Translations under genes and position numbers: made by a program
In this document: positions 5,548 through 7,300 of the stretch, piece after piece
How the letters are laid out: every line of letters starts with the position of its first letter
Numbering within the stretch: position 1 is the first letter of the stretch
Origin: Pseudoxanthomonas suwonensis
GTDB lineage: Bacteria > Pseudomonadota > Gammaproteobacteria > Xanthomonadales > Xanthomonadaceae
Assembly: GCA_003240695.1 (NCBI GenBank)
Contig: QFNC01000065.1
Span: forward strand, 1 to 7,300
Length of the DNA: 7,300 nucleotides
Reading direction: 5' to 3'
The notes under the pieces: model-generated
The model's input: only the letters and a program-made list of their open reading frames with translations
Told to the model about the DNA's origin: nothing
Databases searched by the model: none

Positions 5548-5630
5548 GTATAGGAACAATAGTTATTGATGGCGTGTCTAGGAAGCTACCTAGGAGACTG
5601 CCTAGGACTGGTATAGGAAAGGTATAGGAA
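5548..5630 (+). repeat. Helically phased TAGGA / GTATAGGAA repeat cluster
   Basis: TAGGA occurs at 5551, 5579, 5591, 5603, 5614 and 5625, the last five spaced 12, 12, 11 and 11 bp, close to one DNA turn. Three copies are the exact 9-mer GTATAGGAA (5548-5556, 5611-5619, 5622-5630), and an inverted fourth copy lies at 5465-5473 in the candidate oriT hairpin. Two copies sit in CCTAGG palindromes (5589-5594, 5601-5606). Same-face spacing suggests cooperative binding by a protein such as MobC, Rep or the recombinase. It is not a CRISPR array because the units are too short. Confidence 0.7.
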
Positions 5631-5631
5631 T

Positions 5632-5655
5632 AAAAAAGCCACCTAAGAAGGTGGC
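5632..5655 (-). terminator. Rho-independent terminator of the recombinase
   Basis: Read on the minus strand, GCCACCT and AGGTGGC form a perfect 7 bp stem (5655-5649 with 5644-5638) around a 4 nt loop, followed by six T residues (plus-strand A tract 5632-5637). It lies about 30 nt after the recombinase stop codon and would stop recombinase transcription from entering the repeat cluster and the mob operon. Confidence 0.9.
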
Positions 5656-5685
5656 CGTATTCTGGAAATAAAAGCAGATAGTAAA

Positions 5686-7300
5686 TTAGTTCTTGTGATT
5701 CAAAATCTCGTTGATTTCATCATCACGTTGCTTGGTGTTTTCTGTCCTGAACACATTTTGAATAATGCCATTGTTAATGAATCGCTTGGCACCATTTTTG
5801 AACATCACACCATAATCATCAAGTTCAAAATCAATGACAATATGCTTAATTATTTCATGCAAGATGAGATTGATTTTTGACCGTGCCTCATAGGTGCCAT
5901 TGACTTTTAATTCATCAATTGCATTGTCTATGTTTGAGTTATAAACATTCAATTGAGATATTTCAAGCCGAATAGATTTGATTTCACTATCAAGAGATTT
6001 AATGTCTATTTCTGCTTGTTTGGCTTGTGCAATCATAAACGAAGGCAAATCACCATCGTTCTCAACAAAGTTTCGCTCAAAGTTTTCAAGCAGCTTTTTC
6101 TTTTTCTCAATATCTGCTTGTAAGTTCCTTTGTTGCTTGATTAGGTTTTCAAGTGGATTATTTTCATGTAGAACATCTGCAAGATTGATTTCTTGGATAG
6201 CTTTAAGCATTACATTCTCAAAGTCTTCATAACGAAGTCTTTTTGTGATGCACTCTTTAGTGAACTTACCTTTTTTACAAATTAAGTAGTTTACTGGTTT
6301 TGGGTTTTTTGCACGTTTATCAATGCCGGGATTGAGCAAATGAATAGGACCATCACAATCGGCACACTTCAATAAACCTGTGAAAAGGTTTGTGAATAGT
6401 TTACCTCTGCGTCCTTTTCTGGTTGTGTTTGTAGCAGTGATTTGTTGGCACTGGTCAAATATTTCTTTGCTTATTACTGCTGGGAAATAGTTTTCAATTG
6501 GTTCGCCAATAGCTACCAAATCACGTTTTCCTGTATTTTGTTTCTTGGGCTGATACATTCCATATGTTGCTGGATTTCTAATTATTTTTGAGATTGTAGA
6601 AGGTTCCCAATACTCAATTCCTTTGAATGTTGGGATGTTCTGTTCATTGAGAATGTTTTTGATTTTCAGGGAACCATTGCCATTTTGGAATAGCTCAAAA
6701 ATCAATCTTACGGTTTTGGCTTTGTCTTCATTCAAAACATATCGACGACGCTTTACTTGCTTGTTCTTTGTTTCGTCCATTATGTAATATGTTTCTGTAT
6801 CAATCCAAGCTGGTGCTTGGGCTGTCATAGCAATTTTATGAGTAGCAGCAAGCTCACGTTTAAAAGCCCAATTCTGTAAACCTTTATCGGATTTGACCTG
6901 ACTTTCTTTATTTGCACGGGATGCGTCAATCGACAATGTAATGATTGAGAAAACGTCAATTTCTTCAAGGATACGTTGTTCTTTATCACTGATAATCGCT
7001 AATTTCAAACCTTTTGAAATTATTTGATTAACCTTCATTAAAGCGTCAATTGGGCCACGCCGTGTTAAACGGTCAATGTTTTCTAAAGCAAAAACATCAC
7101 CCGGTTGGAATTTGTCTTTTTCAAGGTCTTCAAAGAATTTTGTAAGTTCTTTTTGCTCTGTATCGTCCGAAAACGATGAACGTCCAATGTCTTCAAGAAT
7201 ATGACTATCTTCAAGCGATAGCCCATTTTTTCGGGCAAAATCTGCAATCAGGTTCCGCTGGCGTTCCAGCGAGAACCCCTTTAACTGCTCGCTTGTGGAC
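5686..7300 (-). CDS. Large serine recombinase (residues 11-547; N-terminus at 128-1 across the junction)
   Basis: Site-specific recombinase that would integrate, excise or resolve DNA by double-strand cleavage with phosphoserine links. The joined 547 aa protein has a resolvase-type catalytic domain (residues about 3-150). Ser11 is encoded at 7299-7297, and the conserved ENIDRLTRRGP (83-93) contains Arg87 and Arg90. A Recombinase domain follows (about 190-270; W..KRELA, PAWI, GSLKIKNILNEQNIP, SKIIRNPATYGMY). A zinc ribbon has C322-x2-C325 and C351-x8-C360, and a coiled coil spans about 395-465. This order and length are those of large serine integrases rather than short resolvases of about 200 aa. 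An internal ATG at 7038 would discard the catalytic serine, so it is not the start. Single gene with its own promoter and terminator. Proposed roles are integration into a host site or multimer resolution; sequence alone cannot choose. Confidence 0.92.
   Translation of the reverse strand, partial: STSEQLKGFSLERQRNLIADFARKNGLSLEDSHILEDIGRSSFSDDTEQKELTKFFEDLEKDKFQPGDVFALENIDRLTRRGPIDALMKVNQIISKGLKLAIISDKEQRILEEIDVFSIITLSIDASRANKESQVKSDKGLQNWAFKRELAATHKIAMTAQAPAWIDTETYYIMDETKNKQVKRRRYVLNEDKAKTVRLIFELFQNGNGSLKIKNILNEQNIPTFKGIEYWEPSTISKIIRNPATYGMYQPKKQNTGKRDLVAIGEPIENYFPAVISKEIFDQCQQITATNTTRKGRRGKLFTNLFTGLLKCADCDGPIHLLNPGIDKRAKNPKPVNYLICKKGKFTKECITKRLRYEDFENVMLKAIQEINLADVLHENNPLENLIKQQRNLQADIEKKKKLLENFERNFVENDGDLPSFMIAQAKQAEIDIKSLDSEIKSIRLEISQLNVYNSNIDNAIDELKVNGTYEARSKINLILHEIIKHIVIDFELDDYGVMFKNGAKRFINNGIIQNVFRTENTKQRDDEINEILNHKN
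7202..7300. repeat. Terminal redundancy, identical to 1-99 (circular molecule of 7201 bp)
   Basis: The last 99 bases repeat the first 99 exactly. The duplicated segment lies inside the recombinase gene, and overlapping the two ends restores its reading frame across the junction. This is the signature of a circular molecule assembled linearly, so the true length is 7201 bp and 7202-7300 should not be counted twice. A genuine 99 bp direct repeat in a linear molecule is unlikely, because the gene would be cut at both ends. Confidence 0.93.

Noticed and set aside
5548..5630. CRISPR-like array
   Set aside because: The repeat units are 5-9 bp at 11-12 bp spacing, far too short for CRISPR repeats and spacers, and no cas gene is present.
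5695..6232. Plus-strand frames of 61 and 84 codons inside the recombinase
   Set aside because: Both are antisense to the recombinase. The serine- and phenylalanine-rich composition of the 84-codon frame is what the complement of lysine- and glutamate-rich coiled-coil codons gives.
5686..7038. Recombinase as a 450 aa protein starting at 7038
   Set aside because: The frame stays open upstream and across the circular junction, and that part holds the catalytic Ser11 and the conserved DRLTR motif.

Overview
The window is a complete small circular replicon written out linearly. Bases 1-99 are repeated exactly at 7202-7300. Joining the ends gives a 7201 bp circle and restores an open reading frame cut by the linearisation. 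The low GC content, the P2 gpA-type initiator and the MobC/relaxase pair suggest a gammaproteobacterial mobilizable plasmid, or the excised circular form of an integrative mobilizable element. The host assignment is inference: no rRNA, tRNA or host gene is present.

Layout of the circle. (1) A large serine recombinase lies on the minus strand from 128 through the junction to 5686 (547 aa). Its catalytic N-terminus falls at the start of the window. Its upstream region (129-200) holds an inverted repeat around a TT dinucleotide, a perfect TATAAT box and a 14 bp palindrome. (2) Bases 200-840 are AT-rich and mostly non-coding, with one doubtful 66 aa minus-strand ORF and a promoter for rep. (3) On the plus strand are rep (841-2424, HUH endonuclease with a two-tyrosine YxxxY site), an unknown 70 aa gene (2494-2706) with a terminator, and a small ribbon-helix-helix-like gene (2827-3051). 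A 16 bp box over the -35 region is shared by the rep and ribbon-helix-helix promoters, which suggests co-regulation. (4) A convergent terminator follows, then the minus-strand mobilization genes: a relaxase (3065-4930) and, upstream of it, mobC (4947-5309). (5) Bases 5310-5685 hold nested inverted repeats, likely oriT, and a cluster of helically phased TAGGA/GTATAGGAA repeats. A terminator for the recombinase ends the region.

How it would work. Rep would nick and re-prime DNA for rolling-circle replication. MobC and the relaxase would nick oriT so that a helper conjugation system can transfer the molecule. The recombinase could integrate and excise the circle or resolve multimers. No type IV secretion, partition, toxin-antitoxin, resistance or phage structural gene is visible, so the element is essentially replication, mobilization and recombination. 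The most unusual point is the pairing of a P2-type initiator and a phage-type large serine recombinase with plasmid mobilization genes on a 7.2 kb circle.
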